From positions 434,001 to 498,000 of the forward strand of contig NZ_JAIVFX010000002.1 of the NCBI RefSeq assembly GCF_020829625.1: a stretch of DNA of 64,000 bases, written 5' to 3'. The position numbers were made by a program, and so were the translations under genes. This document shows positions 8,625 through 18,449 of the stretch, piece by piece; the first letter of the stretch is position 1, and each line of letters opens with the position of its first letter. The notes beneath the pieces are model-generated. The model ran no database searches. It saw nothing but the letters and a program-made list of their open reading frames with translations, and was not told where the DNA came from. The DNA comes from Nostoc sp. XA010. GTDB lineage: Bacteria > Cyanobacteriota > Cyanobacteriia > Cyanobacteriales > Nostocaceae.

Positions 8625-8794
8625 CTCTTCAATTTTATATTTGGGATTACCGACGAGGTACGCCAACACAGCCTAAAGCCCTCATATATTTTAGATTTTG
8701 GGTCGCACCTTTGTTGCGCTTCCAGCGCAACTTGGATTTTGGATTGAAGGAAAAATCTAAAATCTAAAATCTAAAATACAAAATTGGATGACTC

Positions 8795-9985
8795 CTAACT
8801 CCTAACTATAGTTTCCAAACCTTGCACTAATCTTTCTATACCATCTTTTGCTGTATCTTTTTGCAGCGCACCGTAGGCAACGCGGAGGTAGCATCCGTCA
8901 TCCATACCAAAGGTTGTACCTGGAATAACTGCTACTTTATGTTCCTGGATTAGTCTTTTAACTAACTCAAGAGCATCCATCTGAGTATTAACTTTGAGGA
9001 AAAAATAAAAAGCACCATTGGCAGGTGTAATGCTACATAAACCTTGTAGGCGATTAAGGGAGTCGAGTACTAGTTGCCGAACTTGAGCGATGCCTACGGC
9101 GGGCTGCGCCAATGCACCTATATTACTCTCCAAATACTCCGCTTTTGCTTGCAATGCCCCTAAAGCCGCATATTGGGAAATTACTGGCGGACAAATCAAA
9201 ATCGTATCCTGGACTTGTTTGACGGAAACAAATAAGTGTTTGGGAATCACCATGTAGCCAATGCGCCAACTGGCAAAACCGTATGCTTTGGAAAAGCTAA
9301 AAAGAGAAATGGTGTACTCGCTACTACTCTCAAATGCACCAGGGGAAACATGTTTTACCCCGTTATAGGTAAAGTATTCATAGGCTTCATCGCTGATATG
9401 GTAAATGCCGCGAGTGGCACAAATTTGATTTACTTGATGCAATGCAGCTTCTGAATAGACAACTCCAGTCGGGTTATTTGGTGAAATTGTCACCACAGCC
9501 CGCGTTTTGGGAGTAATTGCTTGAGCGATCGCATCTGGGCGTAGTTGGTAATTTTCATCTGTCGCCACTAACACTGCACGACAACCAGCCATTGCGATCG
9601 CCATTTCGTGGTTGAAATAGTAGGGCGTATTCAGTATAATTTCATCGCCTGGATTAGTGATAGCAAGAATGGCATTCATAAATCCCATATTGCTCCCGGC
9701 TGTCACGACGATACAATTTTCCCCATTGATTTCAATACCGTTGAAGGTTTGCAATTTTTCTGCAAGTGCTGTCAGCAACGGGGGAATTCCTTCAACTGAT
9801 TTGTATAAATTATTAGTGGGTTCGGCTAAGAACTTTGGTAAAAATTCTATCGCTTCCGGTGGTGGATTGTAACAAACAACACCCTGTCCTAGAGAGATTG
9901 TTCCAGGAGAGCTTTTAATTAGTTCCCCAACCACAGGAATAATTGGCGACTGTACCGCCTGCATACGAGAGGTTAGGGATTCCAT
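8795..9985 (-). CDS. Pyridoxal-phosphate-dependent class I/II aminotransferase
   Basis: A 396-residue fold-type I aminotransferase. The PLP lysine lies in SFSKAYGFASWRIGYM (about residue 233); the cofactor-binding NNPTG motif (SPNNPTGVVY) and the C-terminal substrate arginine region (CYLRVAYGAL) are present. Family Ib members act on aspartate, aromatic or branched amino acids, and the substrate is not deducible. An oddity is the segment ALAQPAVGIA, encoded by a copy of an interspersed repeat (9087-9112) read in frame, so this surface loop is probably repeat-derived. No operon partner; upstream is a G-rich intergenic repeat. Confidence 0.88.
   Translation of the reverse strand: MESLTSRMQAVQSPIIPVVGELIKSSPGTISLGQGVVCYNPPPEAIEFLPKFLAEPTNNLYKSVEGIPPLLTALAEKLQTFNGIEINGENCIVVTAGSNMGFMNAILAITNPGDEIILNTPYYFNHEMAIAMAGCRAVLVATDENYQLRPDAIAQAITPKTRAVVTISPNNPTGVVYSEAALHQVNQICATRGIYHISDEAYEYFTYNGVKHVSPGAFESSSEYTISLFSFSKAYGFASWRIGYMVIPKHLFVSVKQVQDTILICPPVISQYAALGALQAKAEYLESNIGALAQPAVGIAQVRQLVLDSLNRLQGLCSITPANGAFYFFLKVNTQMDALELVKRLIQEHKVAVIPGTTFGMDDGCYLRVAYGALQKDTAKDGIERLVQGLETIVRS
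9087..9112. repeat. Interspersed GCGATGCCTACGGCGGGC repeat inside a coding region
   Basis: The 18-base core GCGATGCCTACGGCGGGC followed by TGCGCC lies within the aminotransferase and encodes PAVGIA on the minus strand. The identical core at 55952-55969 encodes the same peptide within the MscS protein. Intergenic relatives occur at 22158, 59561 and 18334. Confidence 0.75.
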
Positions 9986-10119
9986 ATTTCCTTACCTATT
10001 TACCTATCTGGCTTTAGTATCCCTTAATGTGGAAGACATGGAAAGTTCCTTTGTGATAGATTTCCACACTTACAACACGCTTCGGTTAACATGCTTGTCT
10101 CTCGGAGATCCCCCAACCC

Positions 10120-10195
10120 CCCGATAAATTGGGGGGCTTTTTCTCATATTTACCCCCTTTTTAAGGGGGTCGCCGCAGGCGGGGGGATCTTATTT
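10120..10195. repeat. G/C-run intergenic repeat
   Basis: Runs such as CCCCCCGATAAATTGGGGGG and CCCCCTTTTTAAGGGGG form a pair of hairpins. This repeat type recurs in the mobile element copies at 32311 and 42806. It contains no gene. Confidence 0.6.
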
Positions 10196-10238
10196 GAACT
10201 GCAACAATGTGGGAGTCTATGACCAATTACCCAAAAAT

Positions 10239-10457
10239 TTAGTCAATCGAAATCTGTTGAGGCCCACTTGCTTTGCCATTATGTGCGTCTCTTATGGTGC
10301 TGGTGTAACTATTGGAGCGGGTCTGTTGATCCAGCCAGCTTTTTACAGGATCTTCTGCAAGATTGAGCCGAAGCACACCAGAGAATAACCCACCGACAAA
10401 TGAGACTGGATGCTGGATAAATTCTTTGAATATAGGTGACAATTCAGTAATGAACAT
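10239..10457 (-). CDS. Small conserved cyanobacterial protein
   Basis: A 72-residue protein starting MFITELSPIFKEFIQHPVSF. The N-terminal part resembles small uncharacterised proteins I recall from Nostocales (pattern HPVSFVGGLFSGVLRLNL followed by DPVKSWLDQQ). It has one moderately hydrophobic segment at residues 17-32, possibly an amphipathic or membrane-associated helix, and a Ser/Thr/Asn-rich tail. No function is known and it is not clearly in an operon. Confidence 0.6.
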   Translation of the reverse strand: MFITELSPIFKEFIQHPVSFVGGLFSGVLRLNLAEDPVKSWLDQQTRSNSYTSTIRDAHNGKASGPQQISID

Positions 10458-10627
10458 TTAGAGACTCCTGGCGATGCCATAAAAAATTATTACTTCTTAA
10501 TTGATCGTAACCTGTTGAGCAATATATGGTTGACGGTAACGAAGTTGCTAATTTTTTGAGCTTCAAGAACAACAAAATTCCCGACTTCTTTAAGGAGAAG
10601 TCAGGAATCAGAGTCTGCTGCATCAAC

Positions 10628-11650
10628 CTAAAGAGAATCTATAAACTGCTGTAGTTTTTCTAGGAGTGGCTGATGTTCGATTTGCTCTGCTAACTCTTGG
10701 GCGTTTTGGTAGCACGATCGCGCCATTTTTTTGCGTTTCGTTGTGGCGTAAAGGCTTCCCATATTCAGCAAAGTTGAAATTTCTCCCAGCCCATCGCCGA
10801 GTTGTTGATGAATCGCAATGGCTTGTTTATAGAACTTCATTGCTTGCCGATGCTCTGCCAGAGTGCTATAGGTATAACCAATGTTATGAAGCGTTGTTGC
10901 CTCACCAGAGCGATCGCTGATTGCTCGACGTGTCAAAAGAACTTGATAGTAGAGCAATAGGGCTTGTTTCGGTTTTCCTAGATCGCTATAGATTGAGGCA
11001 ATATTATTTAAAGTAGTTGCTTCACCAACCAAATTCTTGACTGCTCGTTCAATTGGAAGCGCTGCTTGAAAAAATTCTAGAGCTTCCTCAAACTTGCCTA
11101 AGACGTTGTAAGCAAACCCAATACCATTTAAGGTTGTTGCCTCACCAGAAAAGTCACCTAACAATCGGCGCATCCTCAAAATTTGGTGTTGTAGCAACAG
11201 TGCCCGTTTCGGTTCTCCTAACCGGGTATAAATTAGTGCTACATCATTAAGGGTGGAAATTTCACTTTGAGTATCTTGCGATCGCCTAAAGATTGGTAGT
11301 GCTTGGTCAAAATATTCCAACGCTTGCGAAAAGCGCCCAAGACGGCTGTAGGTAGAACCTAGATTGCTAAGTGCAGTTGCTTGTGCTGGCGCGTTGCCAA
11401 TTTCAACAGCAACCGAAAGCGCCTGATGAAAGCGTTCTAATGCTTTTTGAGGTTGCCAGCAACTGAGGTGAGCTAAACCAAGGTCGTTTAATGTATAACC
11501 TTCTCTGGCTCTGTCTGGAATTGATCTAGCCAAGTGTAAATTCTCCGTTGCCAGATCCAGAGACTTTTGAAATCTCCCGCGCTGGTAGTAGCGGCTTGCT
11601 TCATCACGACGTTGTTCCCACTCTTTGACTTGATTTAAAGGTTGCGTCAT
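10628..11650 (-). CDS. Tetratricopeptide-repeat protein
   Basis: A 340-residue protein made almost wholly of TPR units of about 40 residues from residue 14 to 325, with repeating elements such as GxATTLNNIASIYSDLGKPKQALLLYYQ and alternating EAL-F/Q helices. No signal peptide and no fused catalytic domain. The long 40-residue spacing is typical of the TPR_12/kinesin-light-chain-like group common in filamentous cyanobacteria, which serve as protein docking scaffolds. The partner cannot be identified from context. Confidence 0.85.
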   Translation of the reverse strand: MTQPLNQVKEWEQRRDEASRYYQRGRFQKSLDLATENLHLARSIPDRAREGYTLNDLGLAHLSCWQPQKALERFHQALSVAVEIGNAPAQATALSNLGSTYSRLGRFSQALEYFDQALPIFRRSQDTQSEISTLNDVALIYTRLGEPKRALLLQHQILRMRRLLGDFSGEATTLNGIGFAYNVLGKFEEALEFFQAALPIERAVKNLVGEATTLNNIASIYSDLGKPKQALLLYYQVLLTRRAISDRSGEATTLHNIGYTYSTLAEHRQAMKFYKQAIAIHQQLGDGLGEISTLLNMGSLYATTKRKKMARSCYQNAQELAEQIEHQPLLEKLQQFIDSL

Positions 11651-11798
11651 CTGACCTCAGTTGCATTCTGCGATAAATAGGCAGGACATCTTTTAGGAAT
11701 GAACCTCTCTTAGGTTTCCCAAATTTTAACCTTAATCATCTATCTTTAGATATAAGACTTAAACAGAAAAATATGGTATTGTTTCTTACTTACAGGAT

Positions 11799-11927
11799 AT
11801 GTATGAAGTAATTAATACAAATAACCTAGTAGAACGCATAGCTATGCGTCCCTATCAAAGACCTAAAGCATATATTCTCTATAGCTTTATTGGGTTTGCA
11901 GCAGTGGTTTTTATATGTAGCAGTTGA
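11799..11927 (+). CDS. Candidate 42-residue small membrane protein
   Basis: A short frame in the 320-bp gap between the TPR gene and the GNAT genes. It begins MYEVINTNNLVER and ends in a hydrophobic stretch (YILYSFIGFAAVVFICSS), as in a tail-anchored single-span peptide. The ATG has no convincing ribosome-binding site (AGGA is only one base away); an internal methionine at residue 16 is another option. The DNA also holds the palindrome ACGCATAGCTATGCGT. Speculative. Confidence 0.3.
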   Translation: MYEVINTNNLVERIAMRPYQRPKAYILYSFIGFAAVVFICSS

Positions 11928-11969
11928 TTCGCCCATGACTCTGTAGGCTGCGTGCGAGATATGATAGTT

Positions 11970-12503
11970 TTAAGATTGCAAAATGTAAAGGGAATCATCC
12001 GGCTGCCATTCTGAGTTTGAGACAGCGTAATATACTACATCATGACCGTAATAGCTAGCATTCTTTTCGTACTTCATTCCTACCTTTTGAATCACCCGCA
12101 CTGAAGCGATGTTTTCTGGATGAGCAATAGCTACTATCCGATCTAGCTTCACTTCCCAAAATCCAAACTTTAAAGTTGCAAGAGATGCTTCAGTTGCTAG
12201 TCCCATGTTCCAATAGGACTTGTCAAACACATAGCCAAGCTCAACTTCCGGCGTATTTTCCAGAAACCCAAGTCCACACCGGCCAATCATTGCACCAGTT
12301 GCTTTGTATATTACTGCCCACATCCCAAAGTTGTGTTGTTGCCACTGTTGGATATGTTTGTTTAAACTTGCCTGGGTTTGTTCCCTTGTTCTTGGCGACA
12401 GATACCTCATGACTTCTGCATCGCTGTAGAGGCGAAACAGGTAATCAAAGTCATTTAGATTGAAGTGCCTTAGTTGCAGCCGCGCAGTTTCGATCTCAGG
12501 CAT
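11970..12503 (-). CDS. GNAT-family N-acetyltransferase (RimJ/RimL type), copy A
   Basis: A 177-residue acetyltransferase of the RimJ/RimL-like GNAT branch, with MPEIETARLQLRHF at the start, ELGYVFDKSYWNMGLATEA (acetyl-CoA loop region) and the IVAIAHPENIASVRVIQKVG segment. Such enzymes transfer acetyl from acetyl-CoA to an amine, often on a protein N-terminus or small molecule; the substrate is unknown. It lies 24 bases downstream of a close paralogue with the same first six residues and the same DSLYIL ending, so the pair is a tandem duplication and probably co-transcribed. Confidence 0.88.
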   Translation of the reverse strand: MPEIETARLQLRHFNLNDFDYLFRLYSDAEVMRYLSPRTREQTQASLNKHIQQWQQHNFGMWAVIYKATGAMIGRCGLGFLENTPEVELGYVFDKSYWNMGLATEASLATLKFGFWEVKLDRIVAIAHPENIASVRVIQKVGMKYEKNASYYGHDVVYYAVSNSEWQPDDSLYILQS

Positions 12504-12527
12504 AATTACCCCAATTCAAATTTAAAT

Positions 12528-13073
12528 TTACAAAATGTAAAGAGAATCATCCAATTGCCATTCAAAACGAGCCAGAGCATAATACACTACATCTAAGTTA
12601 TAAAATTGAGCATTCTTTTCGTATTTCAACCCGCATTTCTCCATCACACGACGCGAAGCTGTATGTTCTGGTGCAGTGATGGCGACGATACGATCTAGCT
12701 TGACTTCCTCAAAGCCATACCTCAAACTTGCCTTTGCGGCTTCGCTGGCAATTCCTTGATTCCAATAAGCTTCATCTAACCGATAAAGAACTTCAACTTC
12801 CGGGCTATTGGGTAAAAAATTCAGCCCACAATGACCAATTAATTTGACAGTAGCTTTTTCGACTACAGCCCATACACCAAAACCGTGCTGTTGCCAGTGT
12901 TTAATAAAAAATTGTAATGTTTCCTGCGTTACTTCTTTTACCTGATCTTTAGGTATAGGCCCTCTGGGTGAATACCTCATAACTGCTGGGTTGCTCAAAA
13001 TGGGAGCAAGTTCATCCAGGTCTTGAGGAGTATAAGGTCTTAATAACAGTCTTGCAGTTTCTATCTCAGGCAT
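12528..13073 (-). CDS. GNAT-family N-acetyltransferase (RimJ/RimL type), copy B
   Basis: A 181-residue paralogue of the gene just downstream. It opens with MPEIETARLLLRPY and has EVLYRLDEAYWNQGIASEA (acetyl-CoA binding region) and RIVAITAPEHTASRRVMEKC. Both copies end in QxDDSLYIL, a mark of recent duplication, yet their middle parts have diverged, which suggests different substrates. It is the promoter-proximal gene of the pair; the divergent ABC exporter begins 61 bases upstream, so the two promoters share a very short region. Confidence 0.88.
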   Translation of the reverse strand: MPEIETARLLLRPYTPQDLDELAPILSNPAVMRYSPRGPIPKDQVKEVTQETLQFFIKHWQQHGFGVWAVVEKATVKLIGHCGLNFLPNSPEVEVLYRLDEAYWNQGIASEAAKASLRYGFEEVKLDRIVAITAPEHTASRRVMEKCGLKYEKNAQFYNLDVVYYALARFEWQLDDSLYIL

Positions 13074-13134
13074 GGTATTCAGAGTAAGAAGACAAACGCT
13101 ACTTTAAACATGCGTATTTTATAATGCTCTTACT

Positions 13135-15015
13135 ATGAGCATCTACCAATCTCTCAAAAAATCTTATACGCAAGGCCAGCGCCCTGAGAATGACTGGCGG
13201 TTGTTTTTGCGTTTAGTGCCTTATGCCCGTCGTAACGGACGGCTATTGGCGCTATCAATGGGCTTACTTGTACCGATCGCCCTAGCTAATGCCGTACAAC
13301 CACTGTTGATTGGCCAAGCTATCTCCCTAATTCGCAATGAACCAAGCACTTACGAATTTCTTAGGAATCGCCCCATGTCCGAAGGGCTAAATATCCTGGA
13401 GGGAGTATTGTTAGTTGCGATCGCAAGCCGACTGATTTTAACAGGCTATCAGGGTTATTTAGTACAAAAGCTAGGGCAACAAATCACCGCAGCAATTCGC
13501 CAAGACTTGTTCCAGCATGTGACATCGTTAGCTGTACGCTTTTTTGACCGTACACCCGTAGGTAAATTAATTACCAGAATCACCAGCGACGTGGAAGTGT
13601 TAGGCGATGTCTTTTCTACTGGGGCAATTGGCATTGTGTCCAATTTGTTTTCCATGCTGGTGATTTTGGGTTTAATGTTTTCCATCGAATGGCAACTTAC
13701 TTGCTTGCTGCTAGTGATGTTGTTACCAATTAGCTGGTTAATAGTTTACATTCAGCAACAGTACCGCAAAGCCAATTACAAAGGGCGGGAAGAACTTTCT
13801 ATATTGAACTCCCAGTTACAAGAAAATGTGGTTGGCATTAACGTGGTGCAGTTGTTCCGTAGGGAAAGATTTAATGCCGAATTGTTTCGCGCCACAAACA
13901 GCCGCTACACTCAGCAAATGGATAAAACCATCTTTTATGATTCATTTATTTCAGCCACCTTAGAATGGATTGGTCTGATTGCGATCGCAGGTGTTTTGGG
14001 CTTGGGTGGTTCGTTACTATTAGGAAAAAGTTTAGCTTTTGGGACATTATCTGCATTTATCTTGTACGCCCAGCGATTATTTGATCCTTTAAGGGATTTT
14101 GCCGAAAAATTTACGGTCATTCAAGCAGGTTTTACTGCCATTGAACGCGTAGGCGATATATTAGATGAACCGATAGAAATCCGCGATCGCGCCAATGTCC
14201 GCTTCTCAATATTTGATGCAAAATTTGGCTATATAGACGAAATAGTTGCAAATTTAGAATCCCCAGACCTAACTTCCGCGCCTGAACTGGGAGAAATCCG
14301 TTTTGATCACGTCTGGTTTGCTTACAACAATGATGATTACGTAATTAAAGACTTAGATTTCACCATTCATCCAGGTGAAAAAATTGCATTAGTCGGCCCC
14401 ACAGGTGCGGGTAAAAGTTCGATCATCCGTCTTTTGTGCCGCCTCTACGAACCCACCCAAGGACGCATTCTCATAGATGGTGTAGATATTCGAGAAGTAC
14501 CCCAGGCAGAACTGCGGCGTTACATGGCAGTAATTTTCCAAGAAGGCTTTTTGTTTGCTGGCGATGTTAAAAGCAACATCTCTTTAGGAGATGGCTATAC
14601 CATTGAACAGATTCAACAAGCAGCAGAGCAAACCAATATTGCCCAGTTTATAGAAGAACTACCCCAAGGGTATGATACTCAACTGCGAGAACGGGGCACA
14701 AATATTTCTAGTGGTCAGAAGCAACTATTAGCCTTTGCGCGGGCTGCCATTCGCAATCCCCAAATTTTGGTACTAGATGAAGCTACTGCTAGTTTAGATG
14801 TTGGCACAGAAGCTTTAGTTCAAGAGGCACTAAACCAGCTTTTGCTCAAACGTACTGCGATTATTATTGCTCACCGCCTTTCTACGATTCGGAATGTAGA
14901 CCGGATTTTTGTTCTAAAACGCGGCGAATTAATCGAGCAGGGAAGCCACGATCAACTACTGCAAGAAGGGGGGCTTTATGCCACTTTGCATAACTTGCAG
15001 ATGTTGGGAAGTTAG
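13135..15015 (+). CDS. ABC exporter, fused permease and ATPase (multidrug/lipid type)
   Basis: A 626-residue half-transporter that would work as a dimer in the inner membrane. The N-terminal part carries about six transmembrane helices (roughly residues 38-330). The C-terminal ATPase has Walker A GPTGAGKSS near residue 420, the signature ISSGQKQ near 523, Walker B ILVLDEATASLD near 543 and the switch histidine in IIIAHRLSTI. Architecture matches the MsbA/Sav1866/YheH group; the substrate (drug, lipid or peptide) is not readable. An insert of about 35 residues before the ATPase domain (FDAKFGYIDEIVANLESP) is slightly unusual. Single gene with its own divergent promoter region. Confidence 0.92.
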   Translation: MSIYQSLKKSYTQGQRPENDWRLFLRLVPYARRNGRLLALSMGLLVPIALANAVQPLLIGQAISLIRNEPSTYEFLRNRPMSEGLNILEGVLLVAIASRLILTGYQGYLVQKLGQQITAAIRQDLFQHVTSLAVRFFDRTPVGKLITRITSDVEVLGDVFSTGAIGIVSNLFSMLVILGLMFSIEWQLTCLLLVMLLPISWLIVYIQQQYRKANYKGREELSILNSQLQENVVGINVVQLFRRERFNAELFRATNSRYTQQMDKTIFYDSFISATLEWIGLIAIAGVLGLGGSLLLGKSLAFGTLSAFILYAQRLFDPLRDFAEKFTVIQAGFTAIERVGDILDEPIEIRDRANVRFSIFDAKFGYIDEIVANLESPDLTSAPELGEIRFDHVWFAYNNDDYVIKDLDFTIHPGEKIALVGPTGAGKSSIIRLLCRLYEPTQGRILIDGVDIREVPQAELRRYMAVIFQEGFLFAGDVKSNISLGDGYTIEQIQQAAEQTNIAQFIEELPQGYDTQLRERGTNISSGQKQLLAFARAAIRNPQILVLDEATASLDVGTEALVQEALNQLLLKRTAIIIAHRLSTIRNVDRIFVLKRGELIEQGSHDQLLQEGGLYATLHNLQMLGS

Positions 15016-15153
15016 GATATTTTCAGAATAATCTGAAGGCTCAACCTGGAAAATGCTTAGTACAGCTTGGCTTAAATCCAGCTAACATCTCAATTAACAA
15101 GACTTAGAGCAACATACCCTTATTAAAGTTAGGTAAACTTCTGCTTTGCAGTA

Positions 15154-15789
15154 CTAGATAGCCATCTGACCTACAACATTTGGCGCACCAATCTGCAAAC
15201 TCATCTGCTCACAACGCACAGTTAACCAAGGCTGACCTAAACCTATTCCAGAAAAAGGACTTTCGCCGGGGATTTCTAACTTAGAACTAATCAAACCCAA
15301 CACAGACTCAAATTCAGCAGGGAATATCAGCAAATCACCACCCTTGGCGCCAAAAGCAGAGGCAGTTAACCACTGTCTCCATGCCAAGCTTTGATGATTA
15401 TAGTTAAGACTACACAATTTCCGGTTTCCCTGATGCACAGTAACATGCTTTCCTTGTTCCCAGGTAAACTCCGCTAATTCCTTTGGCAGTCCCCAAATTT
15501 CTCGACCACCAGCCACCGAATCAGCATTATCTACATAAATATGGGAAACCCAGCCACCGATTTTCCTTTGGTAATTAACCACAGCTGGGGCAATAATTAA
15601 TTCGCTGTACTCTAGTACCGAGCCTGACCCATAATGAGATAAATACACACTAGCGAGAGTTTTACCAGGCCATACAGAAATAATTTCTAACTCTAAGGGA
15701 ATCAAAGGGCGCACTTGGTCAATGTTTACCAAATGCAGAGTTTGCATAGCATAGCCCTGAAGTGTCCAAGGTGCTTGTGGATATGGCAT
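15154..15789 (-). CDS. Acetoacetate decarboxylase-like protein
   Basis: A 211-residue member of the acetoacetate decarboxylase fold (ADC). Pattern elements include PWTLQGYAMQTLHLVN, LASVYLSHYGSGSVLEYSEL and the GGREIWGLPKELAEF loop. In true decarboxylases this last loop precedes a Schiff-base lysine; WGLPKELAEF contains a candidate lysine, but cyanobacterial ADC-like proteins are untested and may act on other substrates. The start at MPYPQAPWTL fits the family. It is isolated; repeats of the GGAGTTAGGAGTT kind and an interspersed palindrome separate it from dnaK. Confidence 0.8.
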   Translation of the reverse strand: MPYPQAPWTLQGYAMQTLHLVNIDQVRPLIPLELEIISVWPGKTLASVYLSHYGSGSVLEYSELIIAPAVVNYQRKIGGWVSHIYVDNADSVAGGREIWGLPKELAEFTWEQGKHVTVHQGNRKLCSLNYNHQSLAWRQWLTASAFGAKGGDLLIFPAEFESVLGLISSKLEIPGESPFSGIGLGQPWLTVRCEQMSLQIGAPNVVGQMAI

Positions 15790-15885
15790 AAGGGAGTTAG
15801 GAGTTGAGAGTAAGGAGTTAGGAATAAAGTTAAGAATTAAGATTAAGAGTTACCAATATTAGTTTTACTCAAACTTCAAACTCCT

Positions 15886-15913
15886 GTACAGAGGCGATTA
15901 ATCGCCTCTGTAC
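15886..15913. repeat. Perfect 28-bp palindrome, interspersed family
   Basis: The arms GTACAGAGGCGATT and AATCGCCTCTGTAC are exactly complementary with no loop. It is a variant of the family at 2441 with GAGGCGATT in place of GACGCGATT. It lies within a spacer of GTTAGGAGTT-like low-complexity repeats. Confidence 0.8.
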
Positions 15914-15959
15914 TCCTAACCCCTAACTTCAAACTCCTAACTTTTAACTCATAACTTCT

Positions 15960-15996
15960 AAAAAAAAATCCCCACTCAGGGATTTGCCTGAGTGGG
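15960..15996 (-). terminator. Rho-independent terminator of dnaK
   Basis: On the minus strand a 10-bp perfect stem (CCCACTCAGG / CCTGAGTGGG, loop of 6) is followed by nine U. It lies 47 bases after the dnaK stop. Confidence 0.9.
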
Positions 15997-16042
15997 TGAT
16001 ATGAGGTGGGACTAAATAATCTTCCCAAAAGAAGTTGGGGAA

Positions 16043-17944
16043 TTATTTGCTCTCTGTAAAATCAGCGTCAATTACATCGTCACCGCTACCACTAGATGTG
16101 GAACCACCATCTTGGGGTTCAGCACCAGGTGTAGCACCGCCACCAGCTTGTTGATAGATGTTGCTACCAACAGCGAATAGGGCTTGTTGCAATTCTGGGG
16201 TGAGCTTTTTGATTTGCTCATCGTCTTCTTTAGCTACTGCTTCCCGCAGTTCTTTTACCAAACCTTCGACTTTGGTCTTGTCAGCATCGGGAACTTTATC
16301 GCCCAATTCTTGTAGCTGCTTTTCAGCTTGGTATGCCAAAGAGTCGGCTTGGTTCTTGCGTTCAATCTTCTCACGCCGTTCTTTGTCAGATGAAGCGTTT
16401 TGTTCAGCTTCTCTTACCATCCGGTCAACGTCATTTTTATCCAGGGTGGAAGCGCCGGTTATGCTGATGGACTGTTCTTTACCAGTACCTTTGTCCTTAG
16501 CGGTAACGTTAAGGATACCGTTGGCATCAATATCGAACACCACTTCAATTTGAGGAACGCCGCGTGGTGCAGCAGGAATACCATCCAGACGGAAGGTTCC
16601 CAAGCTCTTGTTATCGTTAGAGAATTCGCGTTCACCTTGGAGGACGTGAATTTCTACGTTGGTTTGTCCATCCACAGCAGTGGAGAAGACTTCCGATTTC
16701 TTGGTGGGAATTGTTGTGTTGCGGGGGATAATTTTGGTCATCACGCCGCCCAATGTTTCAACACCCAAAGATAGCGGTGTCACGTCTAACAGCAAGATGC
16801 CAGTTACATCACCAGCCAGTACCCCAGCTTGAATGGCTGCACCAACTGCTACCACTTCATCAGGGTTAACACTTTGGTTAGGGTCTTTACCCAATACCTG
16901 CTTCACAATCTGTTGGACTGCGGGAATGCGGGTAGAACCACCAACTAATACCACTTCATCAATATCGCCTTTGTTTAACTTGGCATCCCGAAGGGCGTTT
17001 TCCACAGGAACACGACAACGGTCGATTAAGTCAGAGCAAAGTTCTTCAAACTGGGCGCGAGTCAGGGTTGTATCCAGGTGCTTGGGGCCATCCTGGGTAG
17101 CAGTGATAAATGGCAGGTTAATTTCTGCTTGAGTGACGCTAGAAAGCTCAATTTTGGCTTTTTCTGCGGCTTCAGTCAGACGTTGTAAGGCTTGTTTGTC
17201 TTTCCGCAGGTCAATACCTTCGGCTTTCTTGAACTTATCAGCTAAGAAGTCAACTATTTTTTTATCGAAGTCATCACCGCCAAGGTGGGTATCACCAGAT
17301 GTGGCTAGTACTTCAAAAACTCCATCTCCTACTTCCAGTACGGATACGTCGAAGGTACCACCACCAAGGTCAAACACGAGAATGGTTTCGTTACTCTTCT
17401 TGTCAAACCCATAAGCCAAAGATGCAGCTGTAGGCTCGTTGATAATCCGTAGAACTTCAATCCCGGCAATTTTACCAGCGTCTTTTGTCGCTTGCCGTTG
17501 GGAGTCGTTGAAGTATGCCGGAACGGTGATTACAGCTTGGGTTACGGTTTCGCCCAAGTATTTGCTGGCATCTTCAACTAGTTTGCGAAGAACTTTTGCA
17601 GAAATTTCTTCAGGAGCAAATGCTTTACCAGCGATTGGACAATCTAATTTGACATTGCCGTTATTGCTGAGGACTTTGTAAGAAACTTCCGTAGCTTCGT
17701 TACTCACTTCGTCATAGCGGCGTCCGATGAAGCGTTTGACTGAGTAAAACGTATTTTCTGTGTTCATCACCGCTTGGCGTTTGGCGATTTGCCCAACCAA
17801 GTTGTCGCCATTTTTCGCAAATGCGACTACTGATGGCGTTGTCCGAAAACCTTCAGCATTAGCAATTACTGTGGGTTTACCACCTTCCATCACTGCCACA
17901 CAGGAGTTCGTTGTTCCTAAGTCAATTCCAACTACTTTTGCCAT
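16043..17944 (-). CDS. dnaK: Hsp70 chaperone DnaK
   Basis: A complete 633-residue DnaK, the usual bacterial length. The N-terminal ATPase domain has [13 protein letters not shown] (phosphate 1), [17 protein letters not shown] (phosphate 2) and [12 protein letters not shown] (adenosine). The linker [12 protein letters not shown] appears here as [12 protein letters not shown], the substrate-binding domain follows, and the C-terminus is a glycine/serine-rich tail ending [10 protein letters not shown], the DnaK2-like type of cyanobacteria. It folds client proteins with DnaJ and GrpE, neither of which is adjacent. Upstream are about 500 bases without a gene. No CIRCE (HrcA) inverted repeat is visible there. 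Confidence 0.97.
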   Translation of the reverse strand: MAKVVGIDLGTTNSCVAVMEGGKPTVIANAEGFRTTPSVVAFAKNGDNLVGQIAKRQAVMNTENTFYSVKRFIGRRYDEVSNEATEVSYKVLSNNGNVKLDCPIAGKAFAPEEISAKVLRKLVEDASKYLGETVTQAVITVPAYFNDSQRQATKDAGKIAGIEVLRIINEPTAASLAYGFDKKSNETILVFDLGGGTFDVSVLEVGDGVFEVLATSGDTHLGGDDFDKKIVDFLADKFKKAEGIDLRKDKQALQRLTEAAEKAKIELSSVTQAEINLPFITATQDGPKHLDTTLTRAQFEELCSDLIDRCRVPVENALRDAKLNKGDIDEVVLVGGSTRIPAVQQIVKQVLGKDPNQSVNPDEVVAVGAAIQAGVLAGDVTGILLLDVTPLSLGVETLGGVMTKIIPRNTTIPTKKSEVFSTAVDGQTNVEIHVLQGEREFSNDNKSLGTFRLDGIPAAPRGVPQIEVVFDIDANGILNVTAKDKGTGKEQSISITGASTLDKNDVDRMVREAEQNASSDKERREKIERKNQADSLAYQAEKQLQELGDKVPDADKTKVEGLVKELREAVAKEDDEQIKKLTPELQQALFAVGSNIYQQAGGGATPGAEPQDGGSTSSGSGDDVIDADFTESK

Positions 17945-18449
17945 TTTAGGTGCTGGCTCCGTATAACTACAAATGAATGAATGAGAATATAAAGGACTAA
18001 ATTTTGAACCAACAGGGTCAATAAATCAGCCAGTTCAGCATGAATACCTTTGTTTTGGCTTTTCTGGGGTTAAAACTCCAGATATGCTGATATATATACT
18101 GAAGCTTAGTGTTAGCCAGTCCATGAAGGGTGGTTTCCCGAACCTTACTTAGGACGGTTAAACTAACTAAATAGTTTTTTTAGTTATTTCATGGATTTAT
18201 TGCCTTCACTCTGTCTAATGTATGGGAATTAATACTTTCAGTAATTAGGGTGAACCGTAACGGTAGAGTCGTGTTTGCCGCCTTTAGAGGTAATAAGTTA
18301 CAAAAGTACCGAAAATAGAACAAAATTAAAAGGCGCGTAGGCGTAGCTTACCGCAGGCATCGCCTCAGTAATTCCGTATTAATCGCCAATATTTTGGTAT
18401 TGGGCTTTGAGCAGGGGCATTGGGCATTGAATAAAATACTACTCAGCAC
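17945..18449. other. 505-bp gene-free region upstream of dnaK
   Basis: It contains no credible gene. It holds an interspersed repeat (GCGTAGGCGTAGC...CCGCAGGCATCGCC, 18334-18365) and T-rich stretches. The dnaK promoter must be here, but I cannot place it. Confidence 0.6.

Noticed and set aside
16158..17966. Several plus-strand frames opposite dnaK
   Set aside because: Antisense shadows of a strongly coding gene; no independent motifs.
17945..18449. CIRCE element upstream of dnaK
   Set aside because: No TTAGCACTC-N9-GAGTGCTAA inverted repeat in the region.
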